A stretch of 5,912 nucleotides of DNA from Planctomycetales bacterium (GTDB lineage: Bacteria > Planctomycetota > Planctomycetia > Isosphaerales > Isosphaeraceae). Both the position numbers and the translations under genes were made by a program. The DNA lies in NCBI GenBank assembly GCA_027435495.1, contig DAHZZC010000320.1, positions 1-5,912 of the forward strand, written 5' to 3'. This document shows positions 1 to 5,912 of this stretch, one piece after another. How positions within the stretch are numbered: the first letter of the stretch is position 1; each line of letters starts with the position of its first letter. The notes under the pieces are model-generated. The model saw only the letters and a list, made by a program, of their open reading frames with translations, did no database searches and was not told the DNA's origin.

Positions 1-136
1 CCTCCGTGTCCTTTCGTGGTTCCGTCTTCCTGACTTCACCTCGACTGTCCGTCTTCTTTCGTGACCTCCGTGTCCTTTCGTGGTTCCGTCTTCCTCTCCC
101 AAATTTCGGTCATTCGCCGTTCTTCGTGGTTGTTCC
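1..136. repeat. Short intergenic repeat array (CACGAAAGGACACGGAGG type)
   Basis: A 31-bp sequence at 1-31 recurs without a mismatch at 65-95, a period of 64 bp. A shorter, diverged copy lies at 49-64 (13 of 16 bases match 4-19). Another diverged copy lies at 117-136. On the minus strand the core reads CCACGAAAGGACACGGAGG. The array may extend beyond the left edge, since the first copy begins at base 1. Similar 'accacgaaggacacgaag' intergenic repeats are, from my recollection, common in planctomycete and other environmental genomes; their function is not known. The stretch before the glycosyltransferase stop (1-109) holds nothing else I can support, and the short plus-strand reading frames across it look non-coding. 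Confidence 0.85.
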
Positions 137-841
137 CCGTATCCCTCGCAGGCGGACAGACAGGGCCACGATCGTCCGGAGGATGCGCCAGCCGTCGCGG
201 AAGGCGCGGAGCTTGCTTTCGGTACCGGCGATTCGGGGGTGGTACGGGACGGAGACTTCCAGCACAGGCATCCGGCGCGCGGCGGCTTCGCCGGCCAGTT
301 CGGTTTCGATCTCGAAGCCGGTCGAACGCAGCACAACTTCGCGGACGAACCGCCGGCTGAACCCGCGATAGCCTGAGAGAAGATCTGTGGTTCCTCGGCC
401 GATGAGGAGGGTAAACGCGGCCCGGATCAGCAGATTGCCGAGGCGTCGAGTGATCGTCATCGCGCCGGCGCCGGGGACCGGTTGGCGGACGCCGACGGTC
501 ATCTCGGCGGTTCCTTCCAGCACGGGTGCGACCAGCATCGGGGCGGCCTCGGCGGGATAGGTGCCATCGCCGTCGGTCAGGAGCACGACATCGTAATCGG
601 AGAGGACAGCGAAAGCGGCGCGAACCGCGTAACCTTTTCCCTGTTCGGGGACATCGATCACGCGGACGCCCAGGCTCCGGGCGAGGTCGCCCGTGCCATC
701 GGTCGAGTTATTATCAAAGACCACGATCTCGGCGCTCGGGAGGGTCGTTCGGAACGCGGCGATCACGGCCGGGATCGCGGCGGCCTCGTTGTAACACGGG
801 ATGGCAACGGCAATCCGGGTCTCGGCGTTGGGTTTCGTCAC
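110..841 (-). CDS. Family 2 glycosyltransferase, polyprenyl-phosphate sugar transferase-like
   Basis: Predicted 243-residue GT-A fold enzyme that transfers a sugar from a nucleotide donor, most likely to a lipid-phosphate carrier at the inner face of the membrane. Seen, numbered from the GTG at 841: the N-terminal strand with CYNE (16-19), DNNSTDGT (43-50), EQGKG (66-70), the metal/nucleotide-binding DGD within TDGDGTYPAE (90-92), LLSGYRGFSRRF (154-165), FEIETEL (176-182) and GTESKLRAFRDGW (206-218). This order is typical of DPM1-like GT2 proteins. No C-terminal transmembrane pair is present, so it is a catalytic domain alone. The frame stays open to a TTG at 907, but that start lies inside the GGGGAC repeat and adds 22 unfamiliar residues; GTG 841 sits just before the fold begins, though without a strong ribosome site. 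The last residues (GTTTKNGE) are encoded by a degenerate intergenic repeat. Exact donor and acceptor cannot be told. Confidence 0.9.
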   Translation of the reverse strand: MTKPNAETRIAVAIPCYNEAAAIPAVIAAFRTTLPSAEIVVFDNNSTDGTGDLARSLGVRVIDVPEQGKGYAVRAAFAVLSDYDVVLLTDGDGTYPAEAAPMLVAPVLEGTAEMTVGVRQPVPGAGAMTITRRLGNLLIRAAFTLLIGRGTTDLLSGYRGFSRRFVREVVLRSTGFEIETELAGEAAARRMPVLEVSVPYHPRIAGTESKLRAFRDGWRILRTIVALSVRLRGIRGTTTKNGE

Positions 842-871
842 GGGCGGGAGCTTTCGTCTCGCGGCGCGGGT

Positions 872-917
872 GGCGGGGACTTCCTGACAAAAACGGGGAC
901 GCGACAAAAACGGGGAC
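872..917. repeat. Tandem GGGGAC repeats
   Basis: The 15-mer GACAAAAACGGGGAC occurs at 886-900 and again at 903-917, a 17-bp period, and a partial copy (CGGGGAC) precedes them at 874-880. The inverted form GTCCCCGTT follows at 942-950 and pairs with the last copy to form a hairpin. Such clusters of GGGGAC-type direct and inverted copies resemble REP-like intergenic elements; that comparison is from memory, not a search. They occupy the gap between the heme-protein gene and the glycosyltransferase gene and overlap the longest possible 5' end of the latter. Confidence 0.8.
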
Positions 918-950
918 CGGCATCTCGAAAACGCGGAGCCAGTCCCCGTT
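906..950 (-). terminator. Hairpin plus T-run after the heme-protein gene; possible intrinsic terminator
   Basis: Read on the minus strand, AACGGGGAC (950-942) pairs perfectly with GTCCCCGTT (917-909). After one mismatched position, GGC (940-938) pairs with GCC (921-919). The loop can fold further around CGTTTT. The stem runs straight into TTT (908-906), giving five T in a row with the end of the arm. It begins 15 bp past the stop codon of the heme-protein gene, as expected of a factor-independent terminator. The same bases belong to the GGGGAC repeat cluster, so the hairpin may instead be a mobile REP-like element that happens to lie there. Confidence 0.5.
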
Positions 951-964
951 GGGATCCGGACAGA

Positions 965-3900
965 TTACTTTGCCGTGAACCCAATCGAGTGGTCGGCCAC
1001 GATGGTTGTCACCAGGCCCACGCCGCCGACCGCGTTGGCCGGGATCGGCAGGCGGATCAGGAGCGAGACCGAGCCGGCCGGCAGTTCGAACGTCGCCGAT
1101 CGCGTCTCGCTTTCCACCGTCCCAAGGTGCACCGGCTTGCCGTCGACCCAGGCCGAGACCTCGGCCTTCGTATCCAGCACCAGCCGGGCCTGCTGTGCCA
1201 CGGTGGAAACCATCGGCACATACAGATACGCAACGGACGGTGAACCGCCCGACGCCATTGCCGAGAGATCCACGGATCCCTCGGCGTTGGCACTCACCCT
1301 GCGCCAGGCGAGGTTGTGGCCCCGGCCGTCGTCCACGGTAGCCTCGAGGTCCAGCTTCGCGCCTGGGTCGAGCTTCGACCCGTTCGCGAGCGGACCGAGC
1401 ACCTGGTATTGCCCGACAATCGCGACCGGCTGCTTCAGTGTCGAGAGGAACGAGACCAGGTCGACCAGTTCCGCGTCGGTGAGGGTCTGGGCGAGGCCGT
1501 CGGGCATCAGCGAGACGTCGCTGGTCCTGCGCTCCTCGATCCTCGATGTCGGGATCGTCACGCGCTCACCTGTTGCCGTTTTGAGGATCAACCGCTCGGG
1601 CGTTTCCTCGACCGGGAGGCCGGTGATCACCCGGCCGTCGTCGAGGGCACAGACGACCGACCGGAAGTTGTAGCCGATTGCGGTGCTCGGGCTGAGGATC
1701 GACCGGATCAGCTCGTCCCGACCATACTTCACGCCGATCGTCGAGAGATCGGGCCCGATCCAGTGGCCGCGTCCCTGCACGCGATGGCAGCTCCCGCACG
1801 AGTTCTGCCCCTCGCGGAAGAAGACTTCCCGGCCGTGCCCGGGATTCCCCCTGCGCCGGATCAGCTCGGCGATTGGCGGGAGGTCGCGCCCGCCGGCCAG
1901 CTTCGGCATGGGAAGGACCTTCTCGGCCGCCTCGCGGATGCCGCGAACCGGCGAGGTGTAGAGAATCGTGGTCGCATCGGCCTTGAGATCGGCGGGGAGT
2001 TTGCCCGTCTTCGCCAGATCGAGCACGCGATTGGCACCGTCGGGAACCATCGAGAGCCCCCGGATCGCCTCACGGCGAAGGCCCAGCGGATAGGCGCGAT
2101 CGATGATGATGTCGGCAAGCCGGCCCCGGGCCCCGGAATGCCGGGCCATCACACGAAGGGCGGCCTCGGCCACCGGGTCGCTGGTCGATCGGCCCCGGGT
2201 CGCGGAGACCATCTGTTCGGGGACCCGATTCGGCGTGACCGGGAGCGGTGCCAGGGCCTCGAGCGCCGCGACCCGGACCTCAACCGGCAGCTTCTCGTCG
2301 TGCGCGAAGCCTTCAAGGACCCCCCGATACCGGCCGTCGCGGGTCGCCGCGGCCATCGCGATTCCGTCGAGGCGTGAGGCGGGGTCGTTCATCGCATCGA
2401 AAATCAGCTTGATGATCCGGGGCCGCTCGTGAGCCTGGTTCCACGGGCCGCTCAGCCGACGCGCCAGCATCTCCTCCAACTGCTCGCGACGGAGCGGGTC
2501 GTTCGTCCGCGACACCATGGTCGCGACCACCTCGGCCGCGGCCGGGTCACTGATCCTTTCGAGGATCTCATCGGCGGCCTGCTCCAGGTCGGGCGTCGTC
2601 AGGTACGGCGTGATCTTTTCGAGAAGAGGCAACTCCTCGCGGACGTGCAGCCGCCAGGCCAGGCCGAGGTTCTTGCTGAGCGCCGAGGCGGGCAGGTCGG
2701 GCGTCCCGGTGGGGATGTACGCCTCGTTGCGATCGACCGGGAAATACGGCGGCAGCGCAACCCTGCCTCCCCTCGGCGACGGCACAGAGATCGTCCCGAA
2801 GAGTGTCCCGTCGAGCAGGCCGGCGAGATAGGCGCTTTCCCGCGTCTCGAGCGCCAGGCCGAGGGCTTCCAGATACCAGCGATCCTGTCCGTCCCACGAG
2901 GCGGCGAGCTTTCGGAGGGCGTCGCCGACCTTCTCCGTCGGCAGGTTGCGGAGGGCCAAAATCAGCTCGCGACGGACACCCGCGTCAGGATCGTCGGCCA
3001 TCGGCAGGAGGACGGCCAGGTTCTTCAGCGCGATCGGCTCGGGGCGATCCTTCGGGTTCGCATAGGCGACGTGCCCATTCTCGGCGCAGTCGCGTCCGAG
3101 GATGCGGACGACCATTTCGCGGACACGGGGATCCCTGTCTCGCACGAATTCCAGGACGCTGGGGATACCGCCGATCTCGAAGAGGGTCCAGATGGCGCGG
3201 GCCCGCTCAGTGGGCTTCTGATCCGGTCCGGCGGCATCGGACAGCGCTTCCATCAGATGCCGTTCCCCCTTGACCGTTTTGAATTCGCCGCGGTCCGCCT
3301 GGACCCGACCGCGCTCGATCAACCCCCGACGCGCCGCGTCGGCGGTGGCGATGTTCGGCGACTGCAGCGCCTCGATCAGGCCGGGCACGGTGGTGAAATC
3401 GGCCTTCGGTCTGGCGAGCTTGTGCCCCTTCGGCGCGACCCGATAGATCCGGCCGCTGGTCTGGTCGCGGAAGGAGTGGCCGCCGACGCCCGCATCGTAC
3501 CAGTCGGCGACGAAGACGGACCCATCGGGAGCCGTACACGCGTCGACCGGCCGGAACCAGGGGTCATCGCTGCCGAGGAAGACCTTGTAATCGGTCCGAA
3601 ACGCAGCGCCGTGGCGCTCGATCGGGAAGAAGTTGACCTGCCGGGTCCCGGCGTCGACCTCCAGCACGGCGCCTTGATATTCCTTCGGGAGCAGGTCGCC
3701 CTCGTAGACCATGATCCCGCACGGGCTCCCGTTGCCGGTCCCGACGATCTTGGGGACGTTGCCGGGAACCTCCTCGCCCCAGTGCCGGGGCGAGCCGGGC
3801 GTCCGATAGCCGTAATGGCCGCCGTCCATCGCCCAGATCACCCGACAGCCGCGGTTGCCGTCGTCGTCGTTGTCGCTTGTGAAGATATTTCCAAACGAGT

Positions 3901-4696
3901 TTAAACTGGTCTCATAATTGTTCCGCTGCCGGTCGCAGATGATTTCGAACTGCGTCCCGTCGCGATTCACGCGGAGGGTGTTGGCGAGCTGATCGCTCCA
4001 GACGTGCCGGCCGGATTTATCCACGACGTCGAAGTTCTGCGGCCGCTCGGAGTGGTCGTGCTGGACCGAGCAACATCCATCGCCGTGGGTGAAGTAGAGC
4101 TTGCCGTCGAAGCCGAGCGCCATCCCGTGGACGCCGTGATCGGAGTCGACCCCGCCGAAACCGGTGAGCAAAGGATATCGCTTATCGGCCTTGTCGTCGC
4201 CGTCGGTGTCTTCAAGGACAAGGAGATCGGGGCTGTTGCCGACGAAGACACGACATCCGGCGTACTTGCCCTCTTTCGTCCAGCGCTCCTCAACGGCGAT
4301 CCCCATCGGGACGGGAAAGATCCGGTCGGCGAAGACGGTGACCTTGTCGGCCTTGCCGTCGCCGTTGGTATCTTCGAGGATCTTGATCCGATCGGCCTCC
4401 TCGATCCGATGGAAGCGTCGGTTGCCGCCGCGGGTGAGGCGGTAGTTGAGGCCCTCGGTCACCCAGACGCGCCCGCGCGAGTCGACGTCGATGGTGGTGG
4501 CGTTGCTGAGCATCGGCTCGGCGGCGAAGAGGGTGGCTTCGAGTCCCTCGGCCGGCCTGAGTTTCCGGGCGGATTCCTCGGCGCTGACCTGGGCCGAGGC
4601 GGGCGAAGGCGTGATCGCCACGAGCCCCCCGGCGATCGCCAGGATTCCGAGGATTCGGACGAGCGGTGCGCGTTGGGGCGCGGAACGTTGCGGCAT
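965..4696 (-). CDS. Secreted PVC-type heme protein: dehydrogenase-like propeller, HEAT-like region, cytochrome c-like domain
   Basis: A 1243-residue exported protein. Residues 1-35 are a signal peptide: basic start, hydrophobic core about 11-29, ASA before Q36. Residues about 45-425 match the 'putative membrane-bound dehydrogenase' N-terminal domain of Pirellula/Verrucomicrobium proteins (TIGR02604), a beta-propeller with EDTNGDGKAD (108-117), EDTDGDDKAD (162-171) and a conserved end near FRPVDACTAPDGSVFVADWYD (381-401). Residues about 430-945 are helical with HEAT-like segments (for example DPDAGVRRELILALRNLP). Residues about 948-1090 form the TIGR02603 heme domain: CGSCH at 967-971 binds heme c, then GPDLSTIG, and SLMPDGL, whose Met1064 is the likely sixth ligand. 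The last 150 residues look like a beta-sandwich. It probably oxidises a sugar or alcohol in the periplasm and passes electrons to its heme; the substrate is unknown. The start at 4696 is supported by AGGAG nine bases upstream and by the signal peptide; the frame is open to 5410 but that part is R/S/P-rich shadow. Confidence 0.93.
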   Translation of the reverse strand: MPQRSAPQRAPLVRILGILAIAGGLVAITPSPASAQVSAEESARKLRPAEGLEATLFAAEPMLSNATTIDVDSRGRVWVTEGLNYRLTRGGNRRFHRIEEADRIKILEDTNGDGKADKVTVFADRIFPVPMGIAVEERWTKEGKYAGCRVFVGNSPDLLVLEDTDGDDKADKRYPLLTGFGGVDSDHGVHGMALGFDGKLYFTHGDGCCSVQHDHSERPQNFDVVDKSGRHVWSDQLANTLRVNRDGTQFEIICDRQRNNYETSLNSFGNIFTSDNDDDGNRGCRVIWAMDGGHYGYRTPGSPRHWGEEVPGNVPKIVGTGNGSPCGIMVYEGDLLPKEYQGAVLEVDAGTRQVNFFPIERHGAAFRTDYKVFLGSDDPWFRPVDACTAPDGSVFVADWYDAGVGGHSFRDQTSGRIYRVAPKGHKLARPKADFTTVPGLIEALQSPNIATADAARRGLIERGRVQADRGEFKTVKGERHLMEALSDAAGPDQKPTERARAIWTLFEIGGIPSVLEFVRDRDPRVREMVVRILGRDCAENGHVAYANPKDRPEPIALKNLAVLLPMADDPDAGVRRELILALRNLPTEKVGDALRKLAASWDGQDRWYLEALGLALETRESAYLAGLLDGTLFGTISVPSPRGGRVALPPYFPVDRNEAYIPTGTPDLPASALSKNLGLAWRLHVREELPLLEKITPYLTTPDLEQAADEILERISDPAAAEVVATMVSRTNDPLRREQLEEMLARRLSGPWNQAHERPRIIKLIFDAMNDPASRLDGIAMAAATRDGRYRGVLEGFAHDEKLPVEVRVAALEALAPLPVTPNRVPEQMVSATRGRSTSDPVAEAALRVMARHSGARGRLADIIIDRAYPLGLRREAIRGLSMVPDGANRVLDLAKTGKLPADLKADATTILYTSPVRGIREAAEKVLPMPKLAGGRDLPPIAELIRRRGNPGHGREVFFREGQNSCGSCHRVQGRGHWIGPDLSTIGVKYGRDELIRSILSPSTAIGYNFRSVVCALDDGRVITGLPVEETPERLILKTATGERVTIPTSRIEERRTSDVSLMPDGLAQTLTDAELVDLVSFLSTLKQPVAIVGQYQVLGPLANGSKLDPGAKLDLEATVDDGRGHNLAWRRVSANAEGSVDLSAMASGGSPSVAYLYVPMVSTVAQQARLVLDTKAEVSAWVDGKPVHLGTVESETRSATFELPAGSVSLLIRLPIPANAVGGVGLVTTIVADHSIGFTAK

Positions 4697-4929
4697 CGTG
4701 GTCGGCTCCTTTTTCGGTGCGATCGGGGCGATGTTGGGATTATTCTCGCCGGGCCGCCGGGGCGCGTCCAGAGCCGAGACGCGGGGCGAGGGACCGGGCC
4801 AATCCGCCAATCGAGGCGGTCTCGTCGGGCGGGCCTCGCCCACCGATGAGAGGCCTCCGGAGATTCTTGATTCGGTGCATCGGTGAAGGGCCGGTTGCCG
4901 CACTATTTCGGGCGATGTACCCTGGGTGG
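4697..4929. other. Divergent intergenic region with several dyads
   Basis: This 233-bp spacer separates the divergent heme-protein gene and the plus-strand trio, so both promoters should lie here. Visible symmetric elements are: CCGCC/GGCGG (4804-4808, 4815-4819, loop 6), GGGCG/CGCCC (4827-4831, 4837-4841, loop 5), an 8-bp inverted repeat CACCGATG/CATCGGTG (4841-4848, 4878-4885) and the palindrome CTCCGGAG (4855-4862) between its arms. These could be operator sites, but short dyads are expected by chance in GC-rich DNA. I could not pick out a convincing -35/-10 pair on either strand; AATAAT on the minus strand near 4740 is the only AT-rich hexamer. Confidence 0.4.
4706..4710 (-). promoter_or_regulatory. 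Ribosome binding site of the heme-protein gene
   Basis: On the minus strand AAAAAGGAG is followed by nine bases and then ATG at 4696-4694. This fixes the start within a frame that stays open for another 238 codons, and it agrees with the signal peptide beginning there. Confidence 0.8.
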
Positions 4930-5226
4930 ATGAGCCAGCCGATTCGAGAGGTCGATCCGGGGGAATTGCGGCTGCCACCGAGTCGGGCCAGCGGTGCCGA
5001 CCCGTGGAAGCTGCACCAGCAGATCCGGAAGCACGGATCATCCAGCAGCGGCATGCCTCCGATCCTCGTCTATGAGGACCCGGATGGGCTCCTGGAGATC
5101 TCCGACGGAGTGACCCGTGCGGCCCGAATCGCCAAGTTGTCGCCCGGACAGACGGTACCGATCGTGGTGATCGGCACCTACCGCCGGAGTCGGGCAGGCT
5201 CGCCTTGTGTGAGGGATCGGCTGTGA
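4930..5226 (+). CDS. Small ParB/Srx-fold-like protein (98 aa), function unknown
   Basis: The protein reads like a single ParB N-terminal domain. A REVDPGELRLP stretch (6-16) is followed by a helix, WKLHQQIRKHG (26-36), then PPILVYED (43-50), EISDGVTRAARIAKL (56-70) and TVPIVVIG (75-82). The pattern 'PI.V...G...I.DG..R..A..L.G..VP..V' is what ParB/sulfiredoxin-fold proteins show around their nucleotide-binding motif. The usual ParB helix-turn-helix and dimer domains are absent, so a role in chromosome partitioning is unlikely. I recall similar stand-alone proteins in planctomycetes, annotated as hypothetical. The start is uncertain: ATG 4930 has only GGGTGG touching it, and ATG 4915 (five residues longer) has no ribosome site. 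The gene overlaps the next by four bases (GTGA), indicating translational coupling. It could bind a nucleotide or act as a nuclease; the sequence does not decide. Confidence 0.78.
   Translation: MSQPIREVDPGELRLPPSRASGADPWKLHQQIRKHGSSSSGMPPILVYEDPDGLLEISDGVTRAARIAKLSPGQTVPIVVIGTYRRSRAGSPCVRDRL
5211..5217 (+). promoter_or_regulatory. Ribosome binding site inside the ParB-like gene for the next gene
   Basis: GAGGGAT lies five bases before the GTG at 5223, inside the end of the upstream coding region. It favours GTG 5223 over the in-frame TTG at 5205 as the start of the 75-residue gene. Confidence 0.6.
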
Positions 5227-5450
5227 GAACCAGCGAGACCCGGGCGGACGTCTTCGCCGCCCTCCAGGAACTCTCCGAGGTCATCCCCGAGATGCGGACC
5301 GGCCAGCTCATGGCCGCGGTCGGCGAGTTGTGTTCCGACCTCCACGGGCGCGGCCTGTGGGATGCCGACGACGACGAATTGCTGGAAGCCGTCTGGCAGT
5401 TCCGCCGCAATTACGAGGAGGCCGTTGCCGAAAGACACGAGGGTGCCTGA
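5223..5450 (+). CDS. Small helical protein (75 aa), unknown function, coupled to the ParB-like gene
   Basis: Starts at a GTG that overlaps the TGA of the previous gene (GTGA, four bases), with GAGGGAT five bases upstream. The predicted protein is acidic and all-helical, without signal peptide or membrane segment. Helix 1 covers about 7-21, then RTGQLMAAVGELCSDL (25-40), WDADDDELLEAV (46-57) and a final charged helix to the end. The 'GQL...' followed by 'W D..DDELL' pattern resembles small hypothetical proteins I recall from planctomycetes; no function is known to me. The tight coupling suggests it is made in fixed ratio with the ParB-like protein, perhaps as a partner. A 73-bp gap, or an 8-bp overlap if the next gene starts at 5443, separates it from the next gene. 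Confidence 0.75.
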   Translation: MRTSETRADVFAALQELSEVIPEMRTGQLMAAVGELCSDLHGRGLWDADDDELLEAVWQFRRNYEEAVAERHEGA

Positions 5451-5512
5451 CGAGGCGATCCGGCGGACCCTCCCGGCAATGGGCGGCAAATCCGGAACGT
5501 TCAATACATCAC

Positions 5513-5518
5513 AGGAGG
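5513..5518 (+). promoter_or_regulatory. Strong ribosome binding site (AGGAGG) before a TTG start
   Basis: A perfect AGGAGG sits five bases before TTG 5524. It is the strongest ribosome site in the window and decides the start of the last gene, which otherwise has in-frame candidates at GTG 5443 and ATG 5479, neither with a clear site. Confidence 0.7.
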
Positions 5519-5523
5519 CCTCC

Positions 5524-5912
5524 TTGAGTGCCGATCAGATCGCAGCCATTTCACCAATCGTAGCCGAAATCCTGGACGCCCACTCCGAGCAACCGGAACT
5601 CGACTATTGCGCCAATTTCTGCGTGCCGGGGCGAGAATCAGCCTGGGTTCAGGTCGTTCATGACAAGGTCAACTTCGCGTATCCCTTTACCGAGGATCCC
5701 ATCGAAAGGCTCGGGCGACTGGGTATCGCGATGCTCCCCGGCCTAGCTCTCCGGAAGTGGCAACCGGGCCTGTACACGACCGTCTCCTTCACTCGTCATG
5801 CTCGGAGCCGAGAGATCGCTCGGTTCGTCGATGCGATCCTGGGTCTCGTGCTGGATTGCGGCGAGGACTACCCGGTCGACGCGGAGATCGAACGCCTCGA
5901 CAATGGCGGCGA
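5524..5912 (+). CDS. Unrecognised cytoplasmic protein, 3' end outside the window
   Basis: The frame is open from TTG 5524 to the right edge: 129 codons plus two bases, no stop. The amino-acid composition is that of a real globular protein. A helix at about 3-20 is followed by strands around DYCANFCVPG (27-36) and AWVQVVHDKVNFAYPF (40-55), a second helix with LGRLGIAMLPGLAL (63-76), a strand YTTVSFTRHA (84-93) and a long helix SREIARFVDAILGLVL (95-110). The last part reads CGEDYPVDAEIERL (112-125). There is no signal peptide. I do not recognise the family. TTG is preferred because of AGGAGG five bases upstream; GTG 5443 would add 27 residues and overlap the previous gene by 8 bp, and ATG 5479 would add 15. 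It is the third member of the plus-strand cluster, likely co-transcribed with the two small genes before it. Confidence 0.75.
   Translation, partial: MSADQIAAISPIVAEILDAHSEQPELDYCANFCVPGRESAWVQVVHDKVNFAYPFTEDPIERLGRLGIAMLPGLALRKWQPGLYTTVSFTRHARSREIARFVDAILGLVLDCGEDYPVDAEIERLDNGG

Noticed and set aside
1..136. CRISPR array
   Set aside because: The repeat copies are unevenly spaced (49, 65, 117), two are degenerate, and the intervals between copies are irregular and partly repeat-like; no cas gene is present.
482..1243. Plus-strand frame of 253 codons across the glycosyltransferase
   Set aside because: It crosses the antisense of a conserved GT2 gene, then the repeat cluster, then the antisense of another gene; no single real gene would do this.
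4738..4790. Sigma-70-type promoter for the heme gene using AATAAT as -10
   Set aside because: No -35-like hexamer lies at a suitable distance; the nearest (CTGGAC) is about 21 bp away and weak.
1316..4849. Long plus-strand frames opposite the heme gene (about 353, 491 and 281 codons)
   Set aside because: They are antisense to a protein with clear domains, have compositions typical of GC-rich shadow frames (Arg, Gly, Asp, Pro-rich) and show no recognisable motifs.
4697..5410. Upstream extension of the heme-protein frame by 238 codons
   Set aside because: The added peptide is rich in Arg, Ser and Pro and looks like a shadow; the signal peptide and ribosome site place the start at 4696, and the extension would run antisense to two plus-strand genes with better coding features.
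4930..5450. Classical toxin-antitoxin pair
   Set aside because: The size and coupling fit, but neither protein shows a known toxin or antitoxin motif, and there is no sign of a DNA-binding antitoxin domain.

Overview
The window looks like chromosomal DNA from a planctomycete (or at least a PVC-superphylum bacterium). The clearest sign is a very large secreted protein with the 'Pirellula/Verrucomicrobium' layout: an N-terminal membrane-bound-dehydrogenase-type propeller, a HEAT-like middle and a C-terminal CxxCH heme domain. High GC, GTG/TTG starts, small genes that look planctomycete-like, and two kinds of short intergenic repeat fit this. The exact genus cannot be fixed from the sequence.

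Layout, left to right. Positions 1-136 hold a short repeat array whose unit reads, on the minus strand, roughly CCACGAAAGGACACGGAGG. One degenerate copy runs into the 3' end of the next gene. Positions 110-841 (minus) encode a family 2 glycosyltransferase of the polyprenyl-phosphate sugar transferase (DPM1-like) kind. Positions about 872-950 carry a second repeat cluster built on GGGGAC, including a hairpin followed by a T-run on the minus strand, which could terminate the upstream gene. Positions 965-4696 (minus) encode the 1243-residue heme protein. Positions 4697-4929 form a divergent spacer with several small dyads. From 4930 to the right edge, three small plus-strand genes form a probable operon: a ParB-like-fold protein of 98 aa, a 75-aa helical protein overlapping it by a GTGA junction, and an unrecognised protein that runs off the window.

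Functionally there are two units pointing away from the divergent spacer. On the minus strand, an exported heme protein, probably an electron-transferring dehydrogenase of unknown substrate, is followed by an envelope or lipid-linked-sugar glycosyltransferase; the hairpin between them suggests they are not tightly co-transcribed. On the plus strand, three small proteins of unknown function are tightly packed and probably translated together. I saw no tRNA, rRNA, CRISPR array, insertion sequence or phage gene. The least explained parts are the plus-strand trio and the two repeat clusters.
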